NCBI GenBank assembly: GCA_002469895.1 | Contig: DKOA01000001.1 | Span: 1-14,215, forward strand | Direction of reading: 5' to 3' | Source: Opitutia bacterium UBA7374 | Lineage (GTDB): Bacteria; Verrucomicrobiota; Verrucomicrobiia; Opitutales; Coraliomargaritaceae | DNA: 14,215 bases | Part shown: positions 1 to 7,012 of the stretch, in pieces | Layout of the letters: each line of letters starts with the position of its first letter | Numbering within the stretch: the first letter of the stretch is position 1 | Translations under genes and position numbers: made by a program | The notes under the pieces: generated by a model | Database searches by the model: none | What the model was told of the DNA's origin: nothing | What the model saw: only the letters and a program-made list of their open reading frames with translations

Positions 1-2
1 CG

Positions 3-1298
3 CCACAACCGCCAGTTGGACTGGTTGTATCGCTTGATGATCTTTCAACAGAAGGTGCCTCTCTCGATATGGATAGCGATGCTTCCGGCTTTACCGGCAC
101 TCTGGGTAATCCCGGTACCACACCCGGCTGGAGTCTGTATAGCCAAAATGGCTTCGGAAGCGTCGATGCTGGTTTTGGAGCTTCAACGGTGGGTATCGCC
201 GATAGTACAGCCAACGCGACATGGCAACTACACCAAGTGAGCTGGCAAAATAGAAGCGGCGAGGGCGAAGGCAGTGATCCTTACCTAACGCTGACCGTAA
301 CCAATTCCAGTGGGGCAACTGCTGAATTGGATGGCTTCCACTTTGACGCTTACCGCTCCTTTGGTGCCTCAGTGGGTGCAACCTATACACTGGAAGTCCT
401 TACCGGTAGCGGCATTAGCGAAGGTGAGGTTGCCAGCGGTACGATCGCAGCCGGTCCCGGCAATCTCGCCGCCGATACAGGCGGCGACTACGAAGACATC
501 TCAGTCGAACTCTTCGATTTGGCAGACCGCTCGCTGGAAAGCGGCGCGTCCGTCACTTTTAAGCTGACCTTTTCAGCAGCGACTAGCGATTATGCGCCTA
601 TACGGATTGATAATTTTGCGGTAACTGCCGGTGCCACACCGCCACAAGCGCCGCAACCGCCAGTTGGACTGGTTGTATCGCTTGATAACCTAGCCAACGA
701 CTCTTCACTGGCTCTCGAAAGTGAAGCCGAGGGTTTTTCCGGTACTCTGGATAAAGTCTCCGGACAAGATAATCCATCGCAGGGTTGGGGCAATTGGGAT
801 GGCGGCGGTCTCGGGAGTACCGATGGTACATTCGGCACATCCACATCGGGAGCTGATGCTTCTGCCAACAGTACTTGGTTCGTGAACCAAAATAATTGGG
901 AACGAGATAATGAAGCGGGATCAAACCCATCCGTCACAATGACCGTGAGCAACAATAGCACTGTTTCAGCAGAGCTGGATGGCTTCCACTTTGATGCTTA
1001 CCGGGCCTTCCCCAGCTCACCAGGCGGCTCATGGACGCTCTCTGTTCAAGCAGGTGGTGGTATCAGTGCTGGCGTGGTCAGTTCAGGTACGATTGCGCAC
1101 AATTCGGCTGACGGCACGGAGAGGCAACTCCCAGCGAATACGGGTGCCGACTACCGTGATGTTACCGCATTTCTCTTCAATTTGGCTGATCGCACTCTCG
1201 CAAGTGGAGAGTCGGCAACCTTTGAATTAAGCTTTTCTGCCGGGACTGGTTCTTCTCAAATACGGATTGATAATTTTGCAGTGACTGCCGGCGGTGTG
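3..1298 (+). repeat. Two tandem protein-module repeats, 648-bp period at the linkers
   Basis: Module 1 (about 3-650) and module 2 (about 651-1298) are homologous along their length. The linker DNA at 1-38 matches 649-686 with a single difference. The module-closing DNA at 601-631 matches 1261-1291 with two differences. The ELDGFHFDAYR segment at 324-355 also matches 972-1003 closely. The interiors between these points differ much more in both DNA and protein. More modules may lie upstream of the window. Confidence 0.85.
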
Positions 1299-2237
1299 CA
1301 ACCGGTACCGGGGCAGTTTAGCTTTGATGATCCGGATGGAAATCTTGTAGGGGCACTGAGCAATGAAGGATCCGTATTCTATACGCTGCCTGGATTGACC
1401 TCTTCGCAGGCAACGATGGCTACCTATGCAACGAATGGTTCGGGACAAGCCGTTTACACGAGGGTGGGCGAGTCCGGCCCCAGCGGCAATGCTCCGATCA
1501 GTCCATCGTGGACATCGGGAAAATATTACATTCGATATGACTTCTCAGGTACGAGCTTGAGTACTTCTGGTAGCGAAAAAAGGTTTCTCGAGTTTGCCTT
1601 CAAGGGTGTCGTTACGCCGACTCCGGATCGGATCGGATTCCGTTTAGCGCGCTTTAATGATCGACTCAGTATTTATACCTTCGAGTCAAATGTTGAATAT
1701 GGCACCGACCAAGTTAACCATTCACACCCGGCTTATTCGACACTTATCGATAGCGACGGTATCAGCGTCGTCTTTGCCATTGACCTGGATAATCGTCTGT
1801 TCGAGCTCTATACGGATGATAATTTCTCGGGCACCTACACGCTACGCGAAAGCCAGTCATTCCTCGATGCCAGTACGTTGACGGAAGTTTCGGCAATGTC
1901 GTTATGGGACAATTCATTGTCCATCGGTGATACCGTTACCATTGAACAGGTGTTGATCTCGGATACCATGGCGGATGTTATCTCCGGAAGTCCAATTATA
2001 CCAACTGTGAGTGATGTTGTTGTTAAAGACAGCGCGCTGAGCGGAAACGTATTTAGCGCAACTATTACGAGCAGCACGAATGTAGACGTCTACAAGTTTA
2101 CTGACTTGGAAGCATGGTATGACGGACAGCCAGTTGTGACCGATTTAGCACCCGGATCCGGAGTGTCTCTGGATACGAGTGCTTCCCAGAGCAAAGCGTT
2201 TTACATTGTTATACCTGAGGGGAATCCGTTCCCATAG
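3..2237 (+). CDS. Large repeat-containing beta-sandwich protein, 5' end outside window (partial)
   Basis: The reading frame is open to the left edge, so 744 C-terminal residues are visible and the true start lies upstream. An ATG at 69 is internal, because the residues before it (PQPPVGLVVSLD) match the start of the second module. Two homologous modules, about residues 1-216 and 217-436, share ELDGFHFDAYR, GADYRDV/GGDYEDI, LADR(S/T)L.SG.S.TF.L.FSA and a closing IRIDNFAVTAG. A Pro-rich linker separates them. Residues of about 437-660 resemble a LamG/concanavalin-like beta sandwich, and the last ~80 residues form a separate Ser/Thr/Val-rich domain ending in IPEGNPFP. The composition (Gly, Ser, Thr, Asp rich; few Cys or Lys) is typical of exported, adhesin-like or carbohydrate-contacting proteins. 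No catalytic motif, LPXTG signal or PEP-CTERM signal is visible. Its position before a fucose gene block suggests glycan binding or surface display, but this is only inference. The family is not recognised. Confidence 0.85.
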   Translation, partial: PQPPVGLVVSLDDLSTEGASLDMDSDASGFTGTLGNPGTTPGWSLYSQNGFGSVDAGFGASTVGIADSTANATWQLHQVSWQNRSGEGEGSDPYLTLTVTNSSGATAELDGFHFDAYRSFGASVGATYTLEVLTGSGISEGEVASGTIAAGPGNLAADTGGDYEDISVELFDLADRSLESGASVTFKLTFSAATSDYAPIRIDNFAVTAGATPPQAPQPPVGLVVSLDNLANDSSLALESEAEGFSGTLDKVSGQDNPSQGWGNWDGGGLGSTDGTFGTSTSGADASANSTWFVNQNNWERDNEAGSNPSVTMTVSNNSTVSAELDGFHFDAYRAFPSSPGGSWTLSVQAGGGISAGVVSSGTIAHNSADGTERQLPANTGADYRDVTAFLFNLADRTLASGESATFELSFSAGTGSSQIRIDNFAVTAGGVQPVPGQFSFDDPDGNLVGALSNEGSVFYTLPGLTSSQATMATYATNGSGQAVYTRVGESGPSGNAPISPSWTSGKYYIRYDFSGTSLSTSGSEKRFLEFAFKGVVTPTPDRIGFRLARFNDRLSIYTFESNVEYGTDQVNHSHPAYSTLIDSDGISVVFAIDLDNRLFELYTDDNFSGTYTLRESQSFLDASTLTEVSAMSLWDNSLSIGDTVTIEQVLISDTMADVISGSPIIPTVSDVVVKDSALSGNVFSATITSSTNVDVYKFTDLEAWYDGQPVVTDLAPGSGVSLDTSASQSKAFYIVIPEGNPFP

Positions 2238-2262
2238 GTCTTATTCGTTACGGATTTAGTGA

Positions 2263-2305
2263 GCACTCTCGCAGGGAACCGAAGTTTGTTTCCTGCGAGA
2301 GATGC
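2263..2305 (+). terminator. Strong stem-loop after the repeat protein, probable terminator
   Basis: The segment 2266-2279 pairs with 2288-2301 (14 bp including one G-U) around an 8-base loop. Three more pairs (2263-2265 with 2303-2305) stack outside a single bulged A. The hairpin starts 26 bases after the stop codon. No clear T tract follows, so it may act through Rho, as an mRNA 3'-end stabiliser, or as an atypical terminator. Confidence 0.6.
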
Positions 2306-2410
2306 TTAACCGGTGGATGTATCCCTTATATTTAAGTATCTTCATCCCAATGCTATCTATGGTATTTCTCTTGGGTACGTTATCAACTTCCGGGAATAGG
2401 CAGGCAATCG

Positions 2411-2443
2411 TGCAGTATTTATTGCCAGGCAATAAATGCTACA
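2411..2443. promoter_or_regulatory. 33-bp imperfect palindrome, candidate operator
   Basis: Left arm TGCAGTATTTATTGCC and right arm GGCAATAAATGCTACA flank a single A at 2427. The inner ten positions of each arm are perfectly complementary, and 14 of 16 match over the full arms. The one-base centre makes a stable RNA hairpin less natural than a dimeric protein site. It lies about 100 bases before the fucP start. The cognate regulator is not in the window. Confidence 0.55.
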
Positions 2444-2492
2444 GACTTGTATCCCGAGCACGCGTTGTTGTAAACTGAATCTGTTCTATACC

Positions 2493-2516
2493 TCCTTATG
2501 GTTAATTATATAAGGA
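2493..2516. promoter_or_regulatory. Inverted repeat TCCTTAT-N10-ATAAGGA near the fucP start
   Basis: Perfect 7-base arms at 2493-2499 and 2510-2516 flank a 10-base AT-rich spacer. The site lies 28 bases before the fucP ATG, so it is either in the promoter or in the leader of the mRNA. It could be an operator half-site pair or a small leader hairpin. Arms this short can arise by chance. Confidence 0.3.
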
Positions 2517-2544
2517 TGCCTCTTAACGTTCCTCATCTCTGACT

Positions 2545-4041
2545 ATGCAGAATACAAAAACCGTCCCCGTAATCCCCAAGAAGTTTCTAGTTTCATTTAT
2601 CTTAGTCACTTGTCTCTTTTCCCTCTGGGGCTTTGCCAATGACATCACAAATCCGCTGGTTGCTGCCTTCAAAGACGTCTTTGTTATAAACAATGCGCAA
2701 AGCAGCTGGGTGCAAATGGCCTTCTATGGCGGCTACGGGACTATGGCGATTCCGGCTGCTCTCTTTATCCGCCGATTCTCTTACAAGGCGGGCATTCTCC
2801 TGGGGCTCGCACTCTACGCTGCGGGTGCTTTGATTTGTGTGCCGGCCGCTTCCATGGCCAGTTTCAATCTCTTTCTCTTCGCTCTCTACATCCTGACCTT
2901 TGGATTGGCTTTTCTCGAGACGACTGCGAATCCTTATATTCTCTCGATGGGCTCGCCGGAGACAGCTACGCGACGCCTTAATCTGGCGCAGGCCTTTAAC
3001 CCGATTGGCTCGCTTACTGGTATGACTATAGCCAGTCTCTGCATCCTCTCCAACCTGCAAGTCGAAGAGTTCCGTACTGATTTTAACGCACATCAAGTCG
3101 AGCAGGGAAGCACTCAAATTGTAGAAAGTGCAGAATATACCGTACTTCCAATTTTTCAGTCAAAAGCTAAGGAGCGAGTCAATGACCCGGTTCTCGGCGA
3201 ATATGTGGCAAACAATGGAGATGTCTCCCTCGGTGAAGCTCTGGGTGATTACAAGTCGGGCCAGCTGACTACGTTTATGGGCAAGAGCCATGCCGAACTG
3301 CAACAGCACGATCTGAAGATTGTTTCCACGCCTTACATGATCATCGGCTTTGTCGTTATCGGTGTGATGGTTCTATTTCTGGTCACAAAGCTACCGCATA
3401 CCGCTTCACCCGACGATGAGCGGGAAAACTCGAGCTTGAGCGAAATTCTTGCTCGTTTGTCTAGTAACCCTCTCTATCTCGGCGGCATCATCGCTCAGAC
3501 CTTTTATGTGGGTGCGCAAATCATGTGCTGGACTTTCATTATTCAGTACGCGCAGGAGAACCTAGGGATGGATAAGGCGACCGCACAGAATCATAATATC
3601 GGTGCCATGGTCATCTTCCTCTGCAGTCGATTTATTTGCACTTTCTTCCTTCGTTTTGTCAGCCCGGGTGCATTACTGGCTACCCTTTCTTTGGCTGCTA
3701 TGATCGCCACCCTTGGCGCCATCCACCTCGAAGGCATGACTGGGCTCTATTGCCTGATGAGTATCTCCGCTTGTATGTCTCTGATGTTCCCGACGATCTA
3801 CGGCATTGCCCTCGACGGCTTGGGCCCCGACGCCAAGATCGCATCTGCTGGGCTGATTCTGGCGATCGTTGGCGGCGCCTTTATGCCACGTCTACAGGGT
3901 GGCATTATGGATATGGAAACTTTTCTCGGCACCTCCGGTGTCCGTGGTTCCTTCTACCTGCCTTTACTCTGCTTTATCGTTATTGCAGCGTATGCCTTGT
4001 TTACAGTGCGTCAGCATGCGAAACATAAAATGATCCAGTAA
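2545..4041 (+). CDS. fucP: L-fucose:H+ symporter-like MFS transporter
   Basis: This 498-residue multi-pass inner-membrane protein is probably a proton-coupled importer of L-fucose or a related hexose. FucP-family marks are clear: SLWGFANDITNP in TM1 (26-37), a TM2 AFYGGYG segment (59-65), FLETTANPY (123-131) and NLAQAFNPIGS (146-156). TPYMIIG follows the central loop and FYVGAQIMCW lies in the C-terminal half. E125 aligns with E. coli FucP E135. The position of E. coli D46 appears to be N36, with D33 one helical turn earlier. The loop between TM6 and TM7 (about 172-262) is much longer than in E. coli FucP, which accounts for most of the extra length over that 438-residue protein. The next gene downstream is a secreted alpha-L-fucosidase, which supports fucose as the substrate. 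Substrate specificity is inferred from family and context. Confidence 0.88.
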   Translation: MQNTKTVPVIPKKFLVSFILVTCLFSLWGFANDITNPLVAAFKDVFVINNAQSSWVQMAFYGGYGTMAIPAALFIRRFSYKAGILLGLALYAAGALICVPAASMASFNLFLFALYILTFGLAFLETTANPYILSMGSPETATRRLNLAQAFNPIGSLTGMTIASLCILSNLQVEEFRTDFNAHQVEQGSTQIVESAEYTVLPIFQSKAKERVNDPVLGEYVANNGDVSLGEALGDYKSGQLTTFMGKSHAELQQHDLKIVSTPYMIIGFVVIGVMVLFLVTKLPHTASPDDERENSSLSEILARLSSNPLYLGGIIAQTFYVGAQIMCWTFIIQYAQENLGMDKATAQNHNIGAMVIFLCSRFICTFFLRFVSPGALLATLSLAAMIATLGAIHLEGMTGLYCLMSISACMSLMFPTIYGIALDGLGPDAKIASAGLILAIVGGAFMPRLQGGIMDMETFLGTSGVRGSFYLPLLCFIVIAAYALFTVRQHAKHKMIQ

Positions 4042-4252
4042 ATTAAACTGGGAAGCTCTTCTGGGCAATTTGTTGCGAGAGCATTAGGAGCAATTTGCTC
4101 AGTTTGCAAAAATTCATACTTTGCTACAAAATTCACACACAAAAATGTGTGTATTGCTATAGTGCCTCGTATTGAATACTGTATATTGTTTAGTTTGTCT
4201 GAATTCTGTGTGCCCGCTGCCCGCTTTTCGGTAGCCTTATCTTTGCCATTTT
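4042..4252 (+). promoter_or_regulatory. Dyad-rich gap between fucP and the fucosidase
   Basis: This 211-base AT-rich gap has several short symmetries. They are GAGCAA-T-TTGCTC (4088-4100), ACACACA-AAAA-TGTGTGT (4135-4152) and GTATT-G-AATAC (4169-4179). GCAATTTG occurs directly repeated at 4065-4072 and 4090-4097. No convincing terminator follows fucP, and no clear -35/-10 pair or Shine-Dalgarno sequence precedes the ATG at 4253. The length and symmetry suggest separate control of the fucosidase gene, but no regulator can be named. Confidence 0.35.
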
Positions 4253-5851
4253 ATGCATCCTCATAATCAATTACTTCGACTGTCATTTGTGCTGCTGCTG
4301 TCGGCTTCCAGTCATTCACTTTTGGCACAATCCAGTCTGGATTCAGGTATTAAAAGTCACCTAAACGTGGAGGCAAAGGAAGTCTACCAGCCAACATGGG
4401 AGTCGCTGGATCAACGGAAAACACCCGGCTGGTATGCCGATGCGAAGTTCGGCATCTTTATTCATTGGGGTTTATATTCCGTTCCTTCTTTTGCTCCAAA
4501 AGGGAACTACGCAGAGTGGTACTGGCATGCTCTGGCCGGCGATCAAACCGGTAGGCATCAGGCTTCGATCGGCAATTCCGTTACTACGCAGGCTTTCCAC
4601 AAGCGCGTGTATGGCGAAGATTTCTTATATGAGGATTTTCGCTCTCTCTTTACCTGCGAAATGTTTGAACCCGCGCAATGGGCAAAAATGTTTAAGCGAA
4701 GCGGCGCGCGCTATGTGGTTCTGACTTCGAAACACCACGACGGCTATTGCCTTTGGCCAAACAAGGAAGCGTCGAAAAGCTTTGGTATTCCCTGGAACTC
4801 GGTAGAGTCTGGTCCAAAACGTGATCTGGTTGGCGATTTGACCGATGCAGTGCGTGCGGAGGGTCTAAAGATGGGGCTCTATTATTCGATTTGGGACTGG
4901 TTTAACCCCTATTGGCCAGAGGGCGATCAACCAACCCGACGTGGAAAAGCCTGCAATGACGAGACGTTGGCAAAGTATATTCACGAAGTGATGTACCCAC
5001 AGTTTAAAGAGATGGTCGAAGACTACGCACCGGCGGTCATTTTTTCCGATGGTGACTGGTGGATGGACGATGAAAAATGGCAGACAAAACCGTTGCTTGC
5101 ATGGCTCTTTAATCATGCACCCAATCCTGACGAAGTCATCATCAATGACCGTTGGGGAAAAGTAAGAGGCAAACATGGCGACTATTTTACAACCGAGTAC
5201 GGCTCCGGCTTTGAAGACCCAAGCGTACTCTGGGAGGAGAACCGGGGAATCGGAAAGTCCTTTGGTTATAATCGCTTCGAGTCTTATGATGACTACAACT
5301 CAGGCGAACTATTGATCTACATGCTCTGTGATATTGTCTCTCGCGGTGGCAATTTTCTTTTGGATATAGGTCCAACTGCGGATGGTCGGGTGCCGGTCAT
5401 TATGGAGGATCGTCTCATCCGGATCGGTCAGTGGTTGGAAATTAATGGTGAGGCCATTTACGGAACACGCCGCTGGAAGAAGGACTGCCAATGGAGCGAG
5501 GGTGAGATCATTGCGTATACAAAGAAAGAGTTTCACAAAGGGATACCGGATCCAATTATTGAAATGGCGAAATACCCGCGTCCTGGTCAGGCCCGAAAGG
5601 AATGTTATTTCACGGCTAAAGATAACTGCGTCTATGCTCTAGTGACCAAAGTGCCAGTAAATGGTGTTTTTACGATCAAAGGCCTCCAACTGAGTAAAAA
5701 TTCCACAGTTTCTCTACTCGGCATGGAAGGCGAATTGAAAGCCAAAAACAGCAAGGGTGGGGTCTCGGTCATGCTTCCGGGGCATGCCGCTCAGTCTTTG
5801 TTCAGCCAACCCGTATTTGTCCTGAAACTAACTGATACTAAAGACAGTTGA
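4253..5851 (+). CDS. Secreted alpha-L-fucosidase, GH29 family
   Basis: This 532-residue glycoside hydrolase releases terminal alpha-L-fucose from glycans with retention of configuration. Residues 1-25 form a signal peptide (Leu-rich core, then SLLAQ|S cleavage) with no lipobox Cys, so the enzyme is periplasmic or exported. GH29 marks in order: AKFGIFIHWGLYSVP (64-78), EWYWH (88-92), SKHHDGYCLWP (159-169), GLYYSIWDW (208-216), IFSDGDWW (263-270), NDRWG (298-302) and GGNFLLDIGP (365-374), followed by a C-terminal beta-sandwich region. By motif alignment with human FUCA1, D266 is the nucleophile and E328 in the WEE motif is the likely acid/base, suggesting a GH29-A type enzyme. Length is normal for the family. 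It sits between the fucose permease and two oxidoreductases, so it probably feeds fucose to the transporter. The natural glycan (fucoidan fragment, mucin or other) cannot be read from the sequence. Confidence 0.93.
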   Translation: MHPHNQLLRLSFVLLLSASSHSLLAQSSLDSGIKSHLNVEAKEVYQPTWESLDQRKTPGWYADAKFGIFIHWGLYSVPSFAPKGNYAEWYWHALAGDQTGRHQASIGNSVTTQAFHKRVYGEDFLYEDFRSLFTCEMFEPAQWAKMFKRSGARYVVLTSKHHDGYCLWPNKEASKSFGIPWNSVESGPKRDLVGDLTDAVRAEGLKMGLYYSIWDWFNPYWPEGDQPTRRGKACNDETLAKYIHEVMYPQFKEMVEDYAPAVIFSDGDWWMDDEKWQTKPLLAWLFNHAPNPDEVIINDRWGKVRGKHGDYFTTEYGSGFEDPSVLWEENRGIGKSFGYNRFESYDDYNSGELLIYMLCDIVSRGGNFLLDIGPTADGRVPVIMEDRLIRIGQWLEINGEAIYGTRRWKKDCQWSEGEIIAYTKKEFHKGIPDPIIEMAKYPRPGQARKECYFTAKDNCVYALVTKVPVNGVFTIKGLQLSKNSTVSLLGMEGELKAKNSKGGVSVMLPGHAAQSLFSQPVFVLKLTDTKDS

Positions 5852-5946
5852 ATTAGGCAAGTGAGTGCCTCATTACGATTCCTTATCACAGTAAACCAGA
5901 TTTAGAATAAACACTTTCAAGCAGTACTGTTAAGAATACTTCTGAT

Positions 5947-6990
5947 ATGACAGAAAAAAACAATCACGACTTTACCATCGACGCAGAGGGGATCGACCCA
6001 AATGCAGTGCCCAGCTATACGCTAAATAATGGTGTTCGTATTCCTTCAATCGGACTGGGCACGTTCGGCTCTGACCATGTTACCGCTGAAACAGTCGCGG
6101 ATGCTGTAATTGGTGCTGCTGAATATGGGTATCGTATGTTTGACTGTGCCAGCGTCTACTGTAACGAAAAGGAAATCGGTCAGGCCCTACAGGTCATTCT
6201 AAATGGCGGCGTGCCGCGTGAAGAATTATTTATCACGTCGAAGGTCTGGAATAATATGCACGGCAACGGACAGGTGATTGAATCCTGCAAGCAGTCTTTG
6301 CAGGACCTGCAACTCGATTATTTGGACCTATTCTTGGTACATTGGCCCTTTCCCAATTCGCATCCACCAGGCTGTTCGGTGGATTCACTAAATCCCGAGG
6401 CAAAGCCCTACATTCATCAAGACTACATGCAAACATGGGATCAGATGCAGCAACTGGTAGCCATGGGCTTGGTCCGTAGTATTGGCACATCGAACATGAC
6501 CATCGCCAAGTTGGAATTAATGTTGCCTGATTGTTCAATCAAACCGGCAGTCAATGAAATGGAAAATCACCCGCACTTCCAGCAGCCGGAGCTATTCGAT
6601 TATTTGATAAAGCATTCGATTCGTCCGGTCGGTTTTTGTCCACTTGGATCGCCTGGTCGTCCGGAGCGTGACCGCACGCCGGATGACAGTGTCGACATGG
6701 AAGATCCGGTTATTGTGCAAGTAGCTCAGGCTCATGGGATTCACCCGGCCGCAGTTTGCCTCAAATGGGCGGTCCAACGCGGTTTGATCGTCATTCCGTT
6801 CTCGGCCAAAAAGAGAAATTTTGCGTCTAATCTGGCCTGCCTGACAAGTGATCCGCTGACTGATGAAGAAATGGGTCGGATTGCAGGTATCGATAAAAAA
6901 TGTCGCTTGGTAAAAGGGCAGGTCTTCCGCTGGAGAGAAGACCAGAATTGGGAAGACCTCTGGGACGAAGATGGAACGATCGCAAATTAA
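5947..6990 (+). CDS. Aldo/keto reductase, aldose-reductase-like
   Basis: This 347-residue TIM-barrel oxidoreductase reduces aldehydes or aldoses, or works in reverse, with NAD(P)H. The catalytic tetrad is complete: D66 and Y71 in FDCASVY, K99 in FITSKVW, and H132 in LVHWP. Other family marks are GVRIPSIGLGTFG (29-41), GTSN (180-183), VNEMENHPH (202-210) and CPLGSPGRPERDRTPDD (231-247). The cofactor segment reads IPFSAKKRN (283-291) where the common form is IPKSxxxxR, so the Lys and Arg that usually hold the 2'-phosphate of NADPH seem to be missing. This hints at NADH use. The gene lies 95 bases after the fucosidase; a TAGAAT at 5903-5908 could be a -10 box without a clear -35. The next gene begins 22 bases later, so the two are probably co-transcribed. 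L-fucose or a breakdown aldehyde such as L-lactaldehyde is the likely substrate by context only. Confidence 0.88.
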   Translation: MTEKNNHDFTIDAEGIDPNAVPSYTLNNGVRIPSIGLGTFGSDHVTAETVADAVIGAAEYGYRMFDCASVYCNEKEIGQALQVILNGGVPREELFITSKVWNNMHGNGQVIESCKQSLQDLQLDYLDLFLVHWPFPNSHPPGCSVDSLNPEAKPYIHQDYMQTWDQMQQLVAMGLVRSIGTSNMTIAKLELMLPDCSIKPAVNEMENHPHFQQPELFDYLIKHSIRPVGFCPLGSPGRPERDRTPDDSVDMEDPVIVQVAQAHGIHPAAVCLKWAVQRGLIVIPFSAKKRNFASNLACLTSDPLTDEEMGRIAGIDKKCRLVKGQVFRWREDQNWEDLWDEDGTIAN

Positions 6991-7012
6991 TTGACTGAAA
7001 ATAAAGTATATC

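Larger units (their letters stand above)
2306..2544 (+). promoter_or_regulatory. Intergenic control region upstream of fucP
   Basis: This gap of about 240 bases has no credible ORF. It contains a 33-bp dyad (2411-2443), a second inverted repeat (2493-2516) and a directly repeated CAGGCAAT at 2401-2408 and 2426-2433. A loose sigma-70-like pair is TTGTTG at 2465-2470 and TATACC at 2487-2492 with a 16-bp spacer; it is a weak match and could be chance. No Shine-Dalgarno sequence precedes the ATG at 2545. The region probably holds the promoter and operator(s) of the fucose genes. Confidence 0.5.

Noticed and set aside
69..2237. ATG at 69 as the start of the repeat protein
   Set aside because: The frame is open to the left edge, and the codons before the ATG match the start of module 2, so the ATG is internal.
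2602..3117. 171-codon open frame on the - strand inside fucP
   Set aside because: It lies fully opposite a clear FucP-family gene, and its translation is low-complexity, charged and not protein-like.
3636..4028. 130-codon + strand frame inside fucP
   Set aside because: It is a shifted frame of the C-terminal transporter region; the fucP frame keeps its motifs to the end, so this is not a frameshifted gene.
4135..4152. ACACACA-AAAA-TGTGTGT as a CRP/FNR-type site
   Set aside because: The arms are oriented opposite to TGTGA-N6-TCACA and the spacer differs, so only a generic dyad can be claimed.
5855..5870. AGGCA-N6-TGCCT hairpin after the fucosidase as a terminator
   Set aside because: Only five base pairs and no T tract; it is too weak to call, and the downstream genes may be co-transcribed.
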